Assembly: GCF_002288925.2 (NCBI RefSeq)
Contig: NW_022098044.1
Location: forward strand, 12,834,028-12,898,027
DNA length: 64,000 nt
Direction: 5' to 3'
From: Delphinapterus leucas
Lineage: Eukaryota > Chordata > Mammalia > Artiodactyla > Monodontidae
Shown here one piece after another: positions 32,187 to 44,201 of the stretch (positions are counted from its first letter, which is position 1; each line of letters opens with the position of its first letter). A program made the translations under genes and the position numbers. The notes beneath the pieces were generated by a model. That model did not search any database and had not been told where the DNA came from. It worked only from the letters and a program-made list of their open reading frames with translations.

Positions 32187-32655
32187 AGGGATTGACACAT
32201 ATACATTATTGATACTATGTATAAAATAGACAACTAATGAGAACATACTGTATAGCAGGGGTCCCCAACCCCTTGGTCACGGACCGGTGTTGGTCCGTGG
32301 CCTGTTAGGAACCGGGCCACAGAGCAGGAGGTGAGTGGCGGGCAAGTGAGCGAAGCTTCATCTGCTGCTCCCCATCGCTCCCCATCGCTCGAATTACCGC
32401 CTGAACAATCACCCCCCCACCCCCAGTCCATGGAAAAATTGTTTTCCACAAAACCGGTCTCTGGTGCCAAAAAGGTCAGGGACAGCTGCTGTATATGGCA
32501 TAGGGAACTCTACTTAATGCACTGTGGTGACCTAAATGGGAAAGAAATCCAAAAAAGAGGGGATATATGTATATGTATAGCTGATCCATTTTGCTGTACA
32601 GCAGAAACTAACACAACATTGTAAAGCCACTATACTCCAATAAAAATTAATTAAA
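32187..32655 (+). mobile_element. L1 3' end (artiodactyl/cetacean type), interrupted
   Basis: GGGATTGACACATATACATT and GAACATACTGTATAG lead into a DNA transposon. The L1 then continues with CATAGGGAACTCTACTTAATGC, GTATATGTATAGCTGATCC, GCAGAAACTAACACAACATTG and CTATACTCCAATAAAAATTAATT. This is the same 3' end type as the young L1 at 10,908. 5'-truncated copy, with the A-rich tail at 32,640-32,665. Confidence 0.85.
32256..32488 (-). mobile_element. MER1-like hAT-Charlie element inside L1 3' UTR
   Basis: It begins CAGGGGTCCCCAACCCC and ends with GGTCAGGGACAGCTG, which are imperfect terminal inverted repeats. Internal CCTGTTAGGAACCGGGCC and CCATGGAAAAATTGTTTTCC are hallmarks of MER1-family nonautonomous elements. 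The 8-bp duplication CTGTATAG / CTGTATAT (32248-32255 and 32489-32496) differs at one base, as expected for hAT insertion. Confidence 0.9.
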
Positions 32656-32665
32656 AAAAGAAAGA

Positions 32666-33105
32666 AACATTACTGATGAAGAATTGACAGAACTTTGCTC
32701 TCTTATTAGGTCTGGAACTTAGGCCAAGGAAGAGAATTATTCCAGGGTTTTGTAATGACAATAACTCAATTGCCATGCATGTAGTTTTCTTATTTTTTGA
32801 TATGGGTAGACTGTTGGTGTATAATGTTGTGTGACAAGACATTTATTTTATCTGTAGATTTCACCACATAATACCACCCAGAAGAGAGGGATTCTGGCAG
32901 GATTTATTTCTCTATAAAGATTTAGGACTATGTTGATTTCTAATTTGAAACATGTGCTGAACTGTACCTATTTCTCAGGTTATTAATTTTGAGATCATTC
33001 TTACTTCATCTTTATCAATACTAAAGTCTTAGGACTCTCCCTCATGATGAGGTGATTTGGTCTGTGTCATTTGTTCTGTTAATTCTTTTAAAGCCACAAT
33101 CTCTC
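32666..33105. other. No gene seen
   Basis: Unique-looking DNA between two L1 fragments. Confidence 0.4.
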
Positions 33106-34395
33106 TTTTTTTTTTTTTTGTACAATTCAGTGGCTTTTAGTATATTCATACAGTTGTATAACCATTACCACGATTAATTTTAGAACATCTTCATCGCCCT
33201 TATAAAAACTACATAACTATTAGCAATCACTGACCCCCCAAGCCCCACAGGCCTAGGCAAACACTAACCCAATAATTCTGTCTCTGTGGATTTGCCTATT
33301 CTAAATGTTTCATACAAATATAGAATTATACACTATGTGGTCTTTCGTGACTTGCTTTTTTCACTTAGCATAATGTTTTCAAGGTTATTTCATGTTGTAG
33401 CATGTATCAATACTTCGTTTTTCTCTTTTTTTTTTTCTGGCTAAATAATGTGCATTGCATTGCTGTATAACATTTACTTATTCACTCATCAGTTGATAGT
33501 CATTTGGGTTGTTTCCTCTATTTCTTTTTTACTATTATGCATAAAGCGGCTATCAAAATTTGTGTGCACATTTTGTTGTGTACATATGTTTTCTAATTTT
33601 TCTTGGGTATAACTTAGAAATGTTGGGGCAAGTGGTGACTCTATGTTTAACCTCTGAGGAACTGCCAGACTGTTTTCCAAAGGAGATGCACTATTTTACA
33701 GTCTCATCAACGCCATATAAGTGTTCCAATTTCTCCACTTTCTCTCCAACATTTGTTACTATCTGTCTTTTTGATTACAGCCATCCTAGTGGGTGTGAAG
33801 TGGTGTCTCAGTTTGGTTTTGTTTGCATTTCCCTAATGGCTAGAGATGCTGAGAATGTTTTCATGAGTTTATTGTCCATTTGTATATCTGCTTTGGAAAA
33901 TTGTCTATTCAGATCCTTTATCCATTTTTAATTGTGTTATTTGTTTTTTTTTTTATTATTGAGTTTAAAAGTTCTTTGTATATTCCAGATACAGCTATTA
34001 TTTGCAAATATTTTTTCCCTTTTGTGGGTTGTCTTTTCACTGTTTTGATGGTATTCTTTGAAATGCAAAATATTTCAATTCTTATTAAGTCAAATTTATC
34101 TATTTGTTTCTTTCATAGCTTGTCTTGTTGCTGTCATGTCTAGCAAGGCTTTGACTAACGCTAGTTCCTAAAATTTACTCATAAACTTCCTTCTAAGCGT
34201 TTTATAGTTTTAGCTCTTAGGCTTACATCTATGACCCATTTGGAATAAATTTTTGTATATGGTGTGAGGTATGAGTCCAACTTTATTCTTTTACATGTGG
34301 ATATGTAGTCGACCCAACACCACTTGTTCAAAAGACTCTCGTTTCCCCACTGAGTCATCTTGTTACTCTTATCAAAAATCAATTATCTGTAAATG
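33106..34395 (-). mobile_element. Old L1M fragment
   Basis: A T tract (33106-33119) marks the tail. CAATTCAGTGGCTTTTAGTATATTCATA, GTGGATTTGCCTATTCTAAATG, TGGGTGTGAAGTGGTGTCTCAG and CCACTTGTTCAAAAGAC are reverse complement of L1M 3' UTR and ORF2 C terminus. 5'-truncated at about 34,395. Confidence 0.85.
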
Positions 34396-34629
34396 TGACT
34401 TATTCTGCTTTTAATTTTTAACATATGGTGTTTTAGGAATCTAGGAAACTACTGGTGACAAAACTCTGTCACATAGAGACCAGATGTCAAATCAAGGCTA
34501 GAGGTGACTGCATCTCAGATCCATATGCTGCACAGCTGGCCTCTAGTTAACTGGTCCCATTTCATGTTCCAGGCACCTGATGAAATGGAGAGTTGAAGTC
34601 AAGAGAAGTAATGACGCTAATGATATTAA

Positions 34630-34860
34630 CAGTAGTAATAATAACTGTAAATATTGAGTACCTACTATGTACCATGGACTGTTTTAATCACTGTATCGTA
34701 TAATCCCTGCAACCACCTTGCCCAGGCACATACCACCGAAGAGAGAGAGAAGTGAAAAACAAGAAATGTAGTGCAGAGAAATTAAGGAACATGTTCAAGG
34801 TCACTTAGCCAGGAAATGACAAAATGAGATTTAAAGCTAGACAATGCAGCATTAGAGATC
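34630..34860 (+). mobile_element. MIR SINE
   Basis: ATTGAGTACCTACTATGTACC, ATAATCCCTGCAACC and GAAATTAAGGAACATGTTCAAGGTCACTTAGCC follow the MIR order. Confidence 0.85.
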
Positions 34861-35214
34861 ATCTTACCAATCACTACTATAGACTTTCTAGACTTTTCTC
34901 AAATAATTAAAAAAAAAATCACCAATTTCCCAAAGTAAGTTGATTTGGGTTTATTTTTTCTTCACGTGTACAAATGTTGTCTCTGTGTTCTCACCGCTGT
35001 GTGACTCACATGAAGAAGAATCTAGGTGTTGAGGTAAATCGTTTCATATTAACCAAGGAGAGGCCATTAAAGCGGATGAAAGTATTCTGAGTTTTACTCC
35101 AGGGTTGCAAAAAAGAAACCATGATTTTGTCTTTACAGGATTTATCAAGTCAGTGAAAGGGAGTGCCCATAACAGTGTTGTGTATGCAAAAGCTGGGTCT
35201 GGATGTGTATTTTG

Positions 35215-35415
35215 GAAAGATCATGGCTTCTGGAGTCAAATAGTCATGAATTCAGTGTACGACATGGGTTAAGATCTTAACCTCTATGAACTCTCATCAG
35301 TGAGACAGAAACAGTAAAACATTCAGGATTGTTATGAGAATTTCCAGATAATAATACTGCCTAGCACAATGCCTACTGCATAGAACAAATGCAATAAGAG
35401 CTATTTTTACTTTTC
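35215..35415 (+). mobile_element. MIR SINE
   Basis: GCTTCTGGAGTCAAATAG, AAGATCTTAACCTCTATGAAC, CAGGATTGTTATGAGAATT and CCTAGCACAATGCCTACTGCATAG are in MIR order. Confidence 0.75.
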
Positions 35416-37084
35416 TTATGATATGGTGGTTATTTTCTTCAAATGGGAAATGGCTTACAAAACATGTCTAAAAACATGTTCAAAGCTCACACATGCATTG
35501 GCAAAAAGGAGTGCTGTTCAGTAAATTTAGAGAAAATATACTACTTTCTGGAAACTCAACACTACCTTCCATCTGCATTATCTCCTGACTTGAATGGTTG
35601 GGTGCCCACAGCCCTTTTGCATTAAATTTTACATAGATTTTATGACCCTATTATTACATGTAATATCTGAATACTCCAACTTCTCAGTTCCTCTCTGTCT
35701 CCCTCCTTGGTGTGGTAGGAAATAAAGTTCATAACAGCATTATAATAGTTCGGCTGGAATTCAAAAGTGGGGATTACCATGTAGTTATCTTGAGGAAATT
35801 CCAAAAATGTATACTTTTTATGTCCATATATAAAAATTGCATTAAATTTAGGCCAAGCCAAAACATGTCCCAGCTTGAGTTTCCAGAGCTTATGGCTTCA
35901 TAATGCTGTCGTCTCTTTCCCCCTCTTCACTTGAAAAACAAATAATAAACAGAGCCAGAGTAGCTTGGTTGGTCCTGAAGAAAGATGGAGTTCTTTCCTT
36001 TCTGTTTTGTATTTTTTGTTTTGTTTTGTTTTCCCCAGGGGACAAGGGATGCTCTTCTCTGAAATGGGTGCCTGTCTTTACAGACTGCCTCTGGGACCCA
36101 TATCTGTGTCCCATTATGATTTAATCTTTGGTTCATCTGTTTTATTTATAAGCCCTCTGGAGCCTTGTAAAGCTGACCTTTAATATGAGCCCCTCTTAAC
36201 ATTAGGAAAGGATCTTCAACTAGCTTTTGCGCCTAGAAACTTCTTCAACAGTCCACTAATCTGTTTTTCATCTTTTGGTACTCACCTCCCATGCACATGA
36301 CCATGTGTGCCAAGCAGGTATAATCCAGAAGTTCTTGGGGAAAGTGGCTTCACTGGATGTAGAGAGCTGGTCATTCTGAAGGTAGAAGGAAACCTGGGTA
36401 CCAACGTAGTCAGTATTTCTCAACCACAGATGTCTCCATACCCAGTGGAACCCAGAAGTAGTCTATGGACCCAGAAACTTATCAAAATTCCTAAGAATTA
36501 CCTTTTCCATGACCCTCATGCCCGCCAGCAAATATGATAAGCCACCTCCTGCCCATCTTGTCTGTCAAAAGCTAACAAAGTAATGGCCTTATATGAGTTT
36601 TTCTTCTTCTTCACTTGGTTTCTTTGTACACCACAAAAACCCTTGATGTTTGCTATTCTACCCCTGCTGGTGTCTCCCTCCCAGTTGATTCTTACACAAA
36701 TTTCTTTATCTTCAGTTGGAATTAATTGGTCCAAAGTGTTGATACTAAGATGTACAAGCCTGGGAGTATACAAACCCAGGAGAATAAGGAGCCTGTGTCA
36801 CCACACAGTTGGCTTCCCTGAAGTGTTAGGTGAAAGTAAGGCCAGTGATTGGGCCTGTAAAGTGTTCTGGAGCCCACATGATCGGTGTCTGGGGAGGCTG
36901 TAAGGATTAAACAAACAGGTAGCATTAGACTGTATCACTGTCTTTTATTGTGCTATAAAATGGCTCATTTGGGGGGAAAATGTGCATTTAAACTTTTCTG
37001 CTGAGATCAAACACTGTCCTAGTGGTTTTCAACGTAATTCATTTGTTTCTTCTTCTTCTTACCCTTTTGACCTCCATCCCCAGA
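35416..37084. other. No gene seen
   Basis: About 1.7 kb without a recognised repeat or gene. Frames here are short and lack family features. Confidence 0.4.
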
Positions 37085-37263
37085 TTTCTTTCTTTCCTTT
37101 TCTTTCCTTTTGTTTTCCTTTCTTTCTTTCTTTCTTTCGTTCTTTCTTTCTTTTTCTTTCTGTCTTTCTTCCTTTCTTTCTTTCTCCCTCCATCCCTCCC
37201 TCCCTCCTTCCTTCCTTCCTTTTCTCTCTCTCTCTCTCTCGCCCTCCCTTTCTCTCTCTCCTT
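37085..37263. repeat. Polypyrimidine tract (TTTC/CCCT/CTCT)n
   Basis: A nearly pure C/T run on the plus strand, with TTTCTTTC, CCTCCCTCC and CTCTCTCTCTC sub-blocks. It creates artefact frames rich in F/S/L/P on one strand and E/K/R on the other. Confidence 0.95.
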
Positions 37264-37715
37264 CTGGCTTGAATTTAAACCTACTAGTTCTGCCATTACT
37301 AATTATGTGACTTTTTGACAAGCTTATTAAATTCTCTGAGGTTCATTTTTTTGGATCTCTAAAACTGGGATAATAAAACCTGTCTCATAGGCTATTGAGA
37401 GTTTCAAATGAAACACAGTATGTAAAAGCCACAGCCTTGCATTTTTCCTAGGCTTCACAGGTACTGAGCATATGTGAATTATTTTTTACTTCTCCCTTCC
37501 AAAAAGTTACACTGCAGACTACAGATGGGGACATCTATGGCCTGATGTTTCAACTCTTGTAGAACAGGAATCAGTGTGACTATATGGGAATTGTCCACAT
37601 GCACAGATGCTCCCACTGTCCCCCAAAGACTTCCCTGGACAGGGGAGAGGGTGCTAATGATGCAGGTGACTGAAAAAAAAAAAAAATTGGCTTCAGTACA
37701 TTGAGATCTACCAGT

Positions 37716-38099
37716 CTTAGGGGCTGAATTTCATCTCCTGAAAATTCATATGTTGAAGTCCTAACCCCCAGTATTCCAGCATGTGACTGTATTTGGAGAT
37801 AAGGTCTTGAAAGAGGTAATTAACATAGAATGAGATCATTAGGTTGGGCTCTGATCCAACATGACTGGTGTCCTTCTAGGATGAGAAGATTAGAACTCAG
37901 ATAAGCACAAGCACAGAGGGAAGACCTCCTGAAGACACAGGGAAAAGACAGCCATCTACAAGCCAAGGGGAAAGGCCTCAAAAGAAGTGAGAATTGTGAG
38001 GAAATGTGAGGCCTCCAGAACTGTGAGAAAATAAATTTCTGTTGTTTAAGCCACTTGGTCTCTGGAACTTTGTTACAGCAGCCCTAGGAAACTAACAAA
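37716..38099 (+). mobile_element. Solo LTR, MaLR-like (family not fixed)
   Basis: CATATGTTGAAGTCCTAACCCCC, GTATTTGGAGATAAGG, GAAGACACAGGGAAAAGAC, CCTCCAGAACTGTGAG and AAATAAATTTCTGTTG, then GCCACTTGGTCTC and AGCAGCCCTAGGAAACTAACA, are the familiar order of an ERVL-MaLR-type LTR. The AATAAA signal is near the 3' end. No internal retroviral genes adjoin it. I could not place it in MST, MLT or a related group. Confidence 0.6.
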
Positions 38100-38689
38100 A
38101 CCATAAACCCATGCCTATATTTCTGTAACTGTAAAATTAAGCTCAGCTATAGGAGGAGAAAGCAGAAATATTTAGGTTATGAAGGGTCTAGAGTTTAGAA
38201 ACACAAAGGGAGATTCTTGGTCAAAATAACTTGTTCTATGACCAAAGAATGGTCTGACTGTCCTGGCTACAAAATGTAGGCTAAACAATTGTAGAAAAGG
38301 CTTGAAGCTAACAGGCTGGTGTCAGTCGCGCCTCTGCATAATGCCTTTTCGGCAGCTGCTGAGAATTATCTCTGCCTTTTAATCCTCTCATTTCAGAGTT
38401 GTTTCAGGCAGATTATTCCTAAAAACCTCATGCAATTAATATAAATTATTTAGATTGGCTGCTTTAGTGAGTGTCAGATTTTCCAGCATAGGACAAGATG
38501 TTATAACTATTATTACTACTAATTACTGTGTTGCAGAGCACATATGACAACTGGACTTGAAACTGGGGGAAAAAAATTGAGGTTTAATTATAGCAAAAGT
38601 TTATGAGCAGGAAAACTTGGAATTGGAATCACCATTTTCCATCAAAAGTTTACCTTCTGGTAGTTTCTTGGGATGTGTGGTTTAGAGAT
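38100..38689. other. No gene seen
   Basis: Unique-looking AT-rich DNA. Confidence 0.4.
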
Positions 38690-38920
38690 AAACTGCATGT
38701 TTGGCCTCACAGATTTGTCCCAGACTAGCTATGTAACCTTGGTCATGTGCCGCTCTCTCTGTGTCTATTTTGGTGACTAAGGTTAGGGTCTACTCCATGA
38801 GGCTGCTGTGAAGTTGAAATGAATTAATACATGGAAAGCCCCCAGAATAAGCCTCGTACATCATAATTTCCAAGCACAGGAGAGTTCTAATTATTAATAT
38901 TGTTATTATTACGTTCAAGA
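38690..38920 (+). mobile_element. MIR SINE
   Basis: GACTAGCTATGTAACCTTGGTCATG, ATGAGGCTGCTGTGAAGTTGAAATG, and AAAGCCCCCAGAATAAG are in MIR order. Confidence 0.75.
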
Positions 38921-39084
38921 AAGTAGTCCAAGGGGCAATAGTGTCGTATGGTACACAAGGAGTCAGGCCAACTGAGACCTGAATCCCAGCTCTGTCAGTC
39001 ACAAGTGACTGAGTAAATAACTTGAGTTATTTGAGCACAAGTGCCTTAGCTCTCTACCTCGCTGGTGGGCCAGGTGTGTGATGA

Positions 39085-39310
39085 ATATTAATTGCTCATA
39101 TTTACTGAGTGCTGTGACATCTCAGGTACTATGCTGATAGCCTTACTGTGTCTACCAAGTGAACACTCTCTTCAGATTTCTATCCTACCTACTCATTATT
39201 TTCATTTCCTAGACAAAGAAATTAAGGCTTGGAGACAGTGAGCAATTGGCTTGGGGTCACTCAGCTTCTCACTGGCAATGCCAGGCAGTCTGACTCCAAA
39301 TCCTAAACAT
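39085..39310 (+). mobile_element. MIR SINE
   Basis: ATTTACTGAGTGCTGTG, GACAAAGAAATTAAGGCTTGGAGAC, GGGGTCACTCAGCTTCTC and CAGTCTGACTCCAAATCC match the MIR second half. Confidence 0.8.
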
Positions 39311-39377
39311 TGTACCCAAAGCACCTGGCATGGTGTGGGTCTTGTAGGAGTTGGTTAATAACTATATTTTGTTTTTA

Positions 39378-39596
39378 TTATTTTTATTTATTTATATTTT
39401 TTTGGCGGTAAACGGGCCTCTCACTGTTGTGGCCTCTCCCGCTGCAGAGCACAGGCTCCGGACCCGCAGGCTCAGCGGCCATGGCTCACGGGCCCGGCCG
39501 CTCCGCGGCATGTGGGATCTTCCCGAACCGGGACACGAACCCGTGTCCCCTGCATCAGCAGGCGGACTCCCAACCACTGCACCACCAGGGAAGCCC
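39378..39596 (-). mobile_element. CHR-type SINE, short form
   Basis: Minus-strand copy with a mixed T/A tail and GCGGTAAACGGGCC end. The B box reads GGTTCGTGTCC. The target duplication TATTTTGTTTTTA lies at 39365-39377 and 39597-39609. Confidence 0.95.
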
Positions 39597-40039
39597 TATT
39601 TTGTTTTTAAATGGAGGGCAAATCACCCATTTCCTTGAGATGGCATCCTGCAGGAGCAAGTTGTCTTATATTTAAAGAGGAAGAGTTGATACAACTTAAA
39701 ATGGGCATAGCCTATCAATAACTATCCTTGATACTATCAGTGATTATCCAATCTTTCCCTACTCTCACCAGCCTCTTAATCTGATTTCCAGCCCTTGAAC
39801 CCTGCTCTTTGGAGCTGAAATTTACTTATACTTTGCTAAAACTTCTAGCAAGCATTAGATTGAATGACTGAGATATCACCCACTTATTTATATTCATGCT
39901 GATCACAGTTGGAAAAAACAAGCTTTAATAATTATAGCCAATTAAAATAAATAATTCAAGCCCCCCACTTTTATTAGAGTGCCTTATGCTACATAGACTT
40001 CTTGAATGGATATTCTGTTCACTTTGGAATCACATTGCT

Positions 40040-40215
40040 TTCTGCTGATGCAAACCCCCATTCTTTCATGGACGAAATTTTTATTGAGTTAGTACTATGT
40101 CTTAGAGGGTATTGTGAGTCTGGGACCATAGTAGTGACAAAAACATTAAAACACCCCTACCCTAATAAACCTAACATTCTAGAGGAGGGAGCCAGACAGT
40201 AAGTAAATGAATGAT
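40040..40215 (-). mobile_element. L2-like 3' end fragment
   Basis: TTATTGAGTTAGTACTATGTC, AACATTCTAGAGGAGGGAGCC, AGACAGTAAGTAAATGAATGATG follow the same reverse L2 3'-end order seen at 5380. Diverged. Confidence 0.45.
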
Positions 40216-40244
40216 GCCAGAAGGTTATAAATACTTTGGAAAGG

Positions 40245-40490
40245 CAGCATGTTGTAATGGCTGGGTGCAGACTATGAAGTTAGACTACTTGATTTCTGTC
40301 TCAGCTCTGTCTCTTGCCAACTGTGTGACTTGGCCAAGTTATTAACTTCTCAGTGCCTCCATTTTCTCATCTATAGAATGGGGTGATAATAATACTATCT
40401 ATCTCATAGGGACATTTGAAACTTACATGAATCAATATCTATAATGGTACTTAAAGGAATATATAAGTGTGTTCTACATAAATATTTGAT
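40245..40490 (+). mobile_element. MIR SINE, nearly full length
   Basis: AGACTATGAAGTTAGACTACTTG, CTCTTGCCAACTGTGTGACTTGGCCAAG, CTCAGTGCCTCCATTTTCTCATC and TGGGGTGATAATAATACTATC, plus the tail ACATAAATATTTGATAAATG, cover most of the MIR consensus order. Confidence 0.9.
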
Positions 40491-40763
40491 AAATGTGGAG
40501 AAAAATTAACCAGGGGAAGACATAGTAAGTTTTAGAGGAGATGTCATACAGTTTGTAAAAGGGAAGTCACTGAGAAGGTATTGTTTAGCAAATCTGCTGG
40601 ATATGTTTGAATAATGGACATGGGGTATGAAAGAAAAGGAAGTATCAACAATGGCTGGAAGGATTTTGCCCTAAAAAGGAATGAATGAATGAGATGAGGA
40701 AATTGGGGTGCAGCAGGTGTATGATGGGGGAATATGAGGAACGCACATTAAGTTTCAGGTGTG

Positions 40764-41024
40764 GGGCTTCCCTGGTGGCACAGTGGTTAAGAATCCACCT
40801 GCCAGTGCAGGGGACACGGGTTCGAGCCCTGGTCCAGGAAGATCCCACATGCCGCGGAGCAACTAAGCCTGTGCGCCACAACTACTGAGCCTGCGTTCTG
40901 GAGCCCACGAGCCACAACTACTGAAGACCGAGCACTTAGAACCCGTGCTCCGCAACAAGAGAAGCCACCACAATGAGAAGCCCGTGCACCACAATGAAGA
41001 CCCAAAGCAGCCAAAAATAAAAAA
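40764..41024 (+). mobile_element. CHR-type SINE, long form
   Basis: GGGCTTCCCTGGTGGCACAG head, B box GGTTCGAGCCC, the ACAACTACTGAGCCTGCG repeats, and CAGCCAAAAATAAAAAA tail. The target duplication AAGTTT(C/G)AGGTGTG lies at 40750-40763 and 41025-41038. Confidence 0.95.
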
Positions 41025-42343
41025 AAGTTTGAGGTGTGTTGGGAATCTTTAATGCAGACATAGAAAGGTAGCTGCAGGAGTTTAGAGTTCAAGAGAGAAG
41101 CTCATGTTGGAAATATAAATTTTGGAGTCATTGCATATGGATGGTATTTAAAGCTATGAGGCAGTATGGTAGCACAAAGGAAGTGAGGGTAGATAAGAAA
41201 GAAAAGCAAGAATGAAGTTCTAGATCACCCAAGTTAAAAAAGAGGAGAAATCAGCCAAGGCGACTGAGAAACGGCCAGCATAATGGCAAGAAAACCAAGA
41301 AAGTAATGTTCTGGATGCAAAGTGAAGGGGGAAAAGTGTAAGAATTTGGAGAGAATGATAAACTTCTCTAAATGCTGCTGACAAGTCAACTGAGGCTGAC
41401 AATTAGCCATTGGAGTTAAAAATGTAGAGGTTATTGGTGGCCTAGAGAAGCATGGCTTTGGCGGAGTGATGGAGGCAGATACTTCTCTGAATTTAAGAAA
41501 GTTATTTTAAGAGATAGTTGAAGAAGAGGAATTTGAGACCATGAGTACAGGCAGCTCTTAAAGAGCATTGCTGCTATAGTAAGAGGTGGGAAGGCAGCGT
41601 GTAAATGCTAGAGTGGCCAAGTACGGTGGTGGAGAAGTTCTCTAATGATTGCATCGCTTTTCTTAAGTAGGAATCAAGAATACAAGCTGAAAGAAAGAGT
41701 TAGGGAGATGTTAGAGGCTTGAATAAAAGGGCAAACGTATAAAATTGTTCTGCTGGAAGTGAGAGAGTGAGTGGACCAAGGATTTGGCACTGGATTGCTG
41801 GACACTATTAAGAGCCCACTTGAAGTTCATGTGTACATATTTCAGGGGACACTAGTCAGAGTGTTATGTGTTTTCCAACTGCCATGCTCTTTAGTTAGGG
41901 TACATGCATGAAGTAGGCAGAGAGTGGGGCTTAACTAGGGTTCTGCTTTTGCTAATTGTGTGTGATGAAGGGGAAGATGAGCAAGGAAATTAAGGGTATA
42001 TGTATGGAGTGATTTTTAATAAATACAATGGAATTTAAACTGGGATGGGGAGTAGAAAGAACATCAGGAAGAGAGACAGTGAAAAAGTTCAGTTAAGATT
42101 TTACTGGAATCAAACTACAGAAAGAATTATCTGGAATGATAAGAAGTGGTGGTCAGAGAGTGGGGTGCATAGAACTATGATTGTGGAAGGGTTGTGATTA
42201 TTGGTAATGACTGGGTCTGGATTATGAACATGGAAGTGGGTGGCTAAGGTAGAGTGAAGGATGTAATCAAAGGGAAAAAAGGCTCAATGAATTGAGATAC
42301 TGAGGTGTTGGATAGGTCATTGCATGTGTATAAGAATTATCAA

Positions 42344-42587
42344 GGACTTCCCTGGTGTGCCAGTGGTTAAGAATCCGCTTGCCAATGCAGGGGACACAGG
42401 TTCGAGCCCTGGTTAGGGAAGATCCCACGTGCCGTGGAGCAACTAAGCCCGTGCGCCACAACTACTGAGCCTGTGTTCTAGAGCCCGTGCTCCGCAACAA
42501 GAGAAGCCACTGCAGTGAGAAGCCCACACACCACAGTGAAGACCCAATGCAGCCAAAAATAAAAAAGTAATTAATTAATTAAAAAAA
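42344..42587 (+). mobile_element. CHR-type SINE, long form (internally shortened)
   Basis: GGACTTCCCTGGTGTGCCAG head, B box GGTTCGAGCCC, and tail CAGCCAAAAATAAAAAAGTAATTAATT. One ACTACTGA unit is missing compared with the copy at 57492. The target duplication AAGAATTATCAA lies at 42332-42343 and 42588-42599. Confidence 0.95.
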
Positions 42588-42990
42588 AAGAATTATCAAC
42601 TAATAAGAGTAGTGCTGGAAAGGTCAGCCTGGAGGAAAAAAAAATCTTCCAGAAACTAAGGGGAATGACACAGGACATGACTGAAAAACAGAAGAGTTGT
42701 TCGTGATCTAATCTGATGTCAAGGGATTCAAATATGGAGGCTTTAGAGGGATAAGTGAGGGATGGATTGAGAATAGTCTCGAAGGGCAGGGAGGAACAAG
42801 GACACCTTGCCACCTCTAGGCCCAGTAGCTGTAGGGCTGTGGCAGTAACACAGCTACCACCTGAGAGTGCTTCAAGGAAGTAGTTCTTGGGGAGACTCTG
42901 GTTTCAGTTAGAGTGAGAAGTTCAAGAGGAAATTCAGAGAATAATTGGAAGGTGGAGGAGATTGAATTGCTGAGGGACTGAGAATTCTAA

Positions 42991-43787
42991 AGGGTGCAGG
43001 GGGATGGTTTCAGAAGTTGGGGAGTAGTAAAAACAGGGAATAGAAGAGGGGGCATGCAGAACCTTACGGGGATTAGAGGGAAGGGGTGGGATGACCTATA
43101 ATTTACTTCTAACAGAAACAGGAATATGGGGCAACAAGAGATTAATCCTAATGGATTAATCCATCAAGGTAGGTGATGGTGAATATTGGGTAGACAGGTT
43201 TGTAGGCTGGGATTCCCAGATCTCTGTGGATGGAGACCCTGAGGTGCTCTTAGTTTGTCAGCACCCAGGACAGTCTTGATCACTGGTCGGGAGGGGTGGA
43301 TTTACTCAGTGTGCAGGGCTCCCCTCTGACAACTGTGAATGGGACTGAGGAGGTCTGGGAACCTGGGCGTCACTTAGGCCTCTCTTAATACTCCTTAATG
43401 GAGTGTGAATACATTCATGCAAAGCTGCACTGACTAATGGAGGTGGGCACTCATTGACCTACCTGCTGCTAGTTTGGAGGCTGAAAGTTTTCACACTGTG
43501 GTTAAATAGACTTCACAGCTGGCTGTGTTGGATTGTGAACCCTTTATGGAGGAGAAGTGCCACTGGCAATCAATCAAAAGCAGAAGTCTGTTGTTCCAGG
43601 GATGTGTTTAAACAGATCCCTTGGGTAGTGGCTGCAAGAAAATAAAAACTCCTCTAGCCAGGACATGGCGCAGGTTTCGAGTTTTCACATATGCCCTGGG
43701 GCCTGAATTCCTCTGGTCTCCTCAAGCTCCAGGTTCTGGAGATATTGCAGTATCATTCCATTTTGGTGTTTCTCCTTGTTGACTCTT
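42991..43787. other. No gene seen
   Basis: Mixed unique-looking DNA; the left end may still be L2. A frame at 43454-43645 shows no family feature. Confidence 0.4.
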
Positions 43788-43801
43788 TGCTGATTCCTTC
43801 T

Positions 43802-44187
43802 TTTTTTTTTTTTTTTTTCAGTTTTTTTTTTCCCTTGTTCTTTATTTTTTTCAAGTTTTATTGAGAAATAATTGACATACTTTACTATATAAGTTTAAGT
43901 CATAGAGCTTGATGGTTTGATTAACATATATTGTGAAATGATTATAGAAATAGGTTCAGCTAACATTCATCATCTCATATAGATACAAAAAAAGAAAGAA
44001 GACGTGCAAAAAGAAAAACATTTTTCTCCTTGTGATGAGAACTCTTAGGATTTGCTTTTGTAACAACTTCCCTATATACCATACAGCAGTGTTAACTATA
44101 TTCAACTATACCCCAATATAAAATATTTTCTAAAATTACAAATTTCCAGTTATAATATAAATAATATGAGGGATGTAAGGTACAACA
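43802..44187 (-). mobile_element. L1M 3' end insertion with clear target duplication
   Basis: It begins with a T-rich tail (43802-43860), then TTTATTGAGAAATAATTGACATAC and CAGTGTTAACTATATTC, reverse complement of an L1M 3' UTR. The 14-bp duplication TGCTGATTCCTTCT lies at 43788-43801 and 44188-44201. 5'-truncated to ~390 bp. The intact duplication makes the boundaries firm. Confidence 0.9.
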
Positions 44188-44201
44188 TGCTGATTCCTTC
44201 T

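Larger units (their letters stand above)
40500..42990 (-). mobile_element. Long L2 LINE copy with two nested SINEs
   Basis: Plus-strand text runs through the reverse-complement L2 ORF2 in order: GAGGTGTGTTGGGAATC, GGAGTCATTGCATATGGATGGTATTTAAAGC, AGGCGACTGAGAAACGGCC, AAATGCTGCTGACAAGTCAAC, TTATTGGTGGCCTAGAG, then AGTGGGTGGCTAAGG and AAGAATTATCAAC. Without the SINEs at 40764 and 42344 the L2 is about 2.0 kb, long for such an old family. All frames are dead. Confidence 0.7.

Noticed and set aside
37019..37321. Long E/K/R-rich and S/F/L-rich frames on opposite strands
   Set aside because: Produced by the polypyrimidine microsatellite; no start context or domain.
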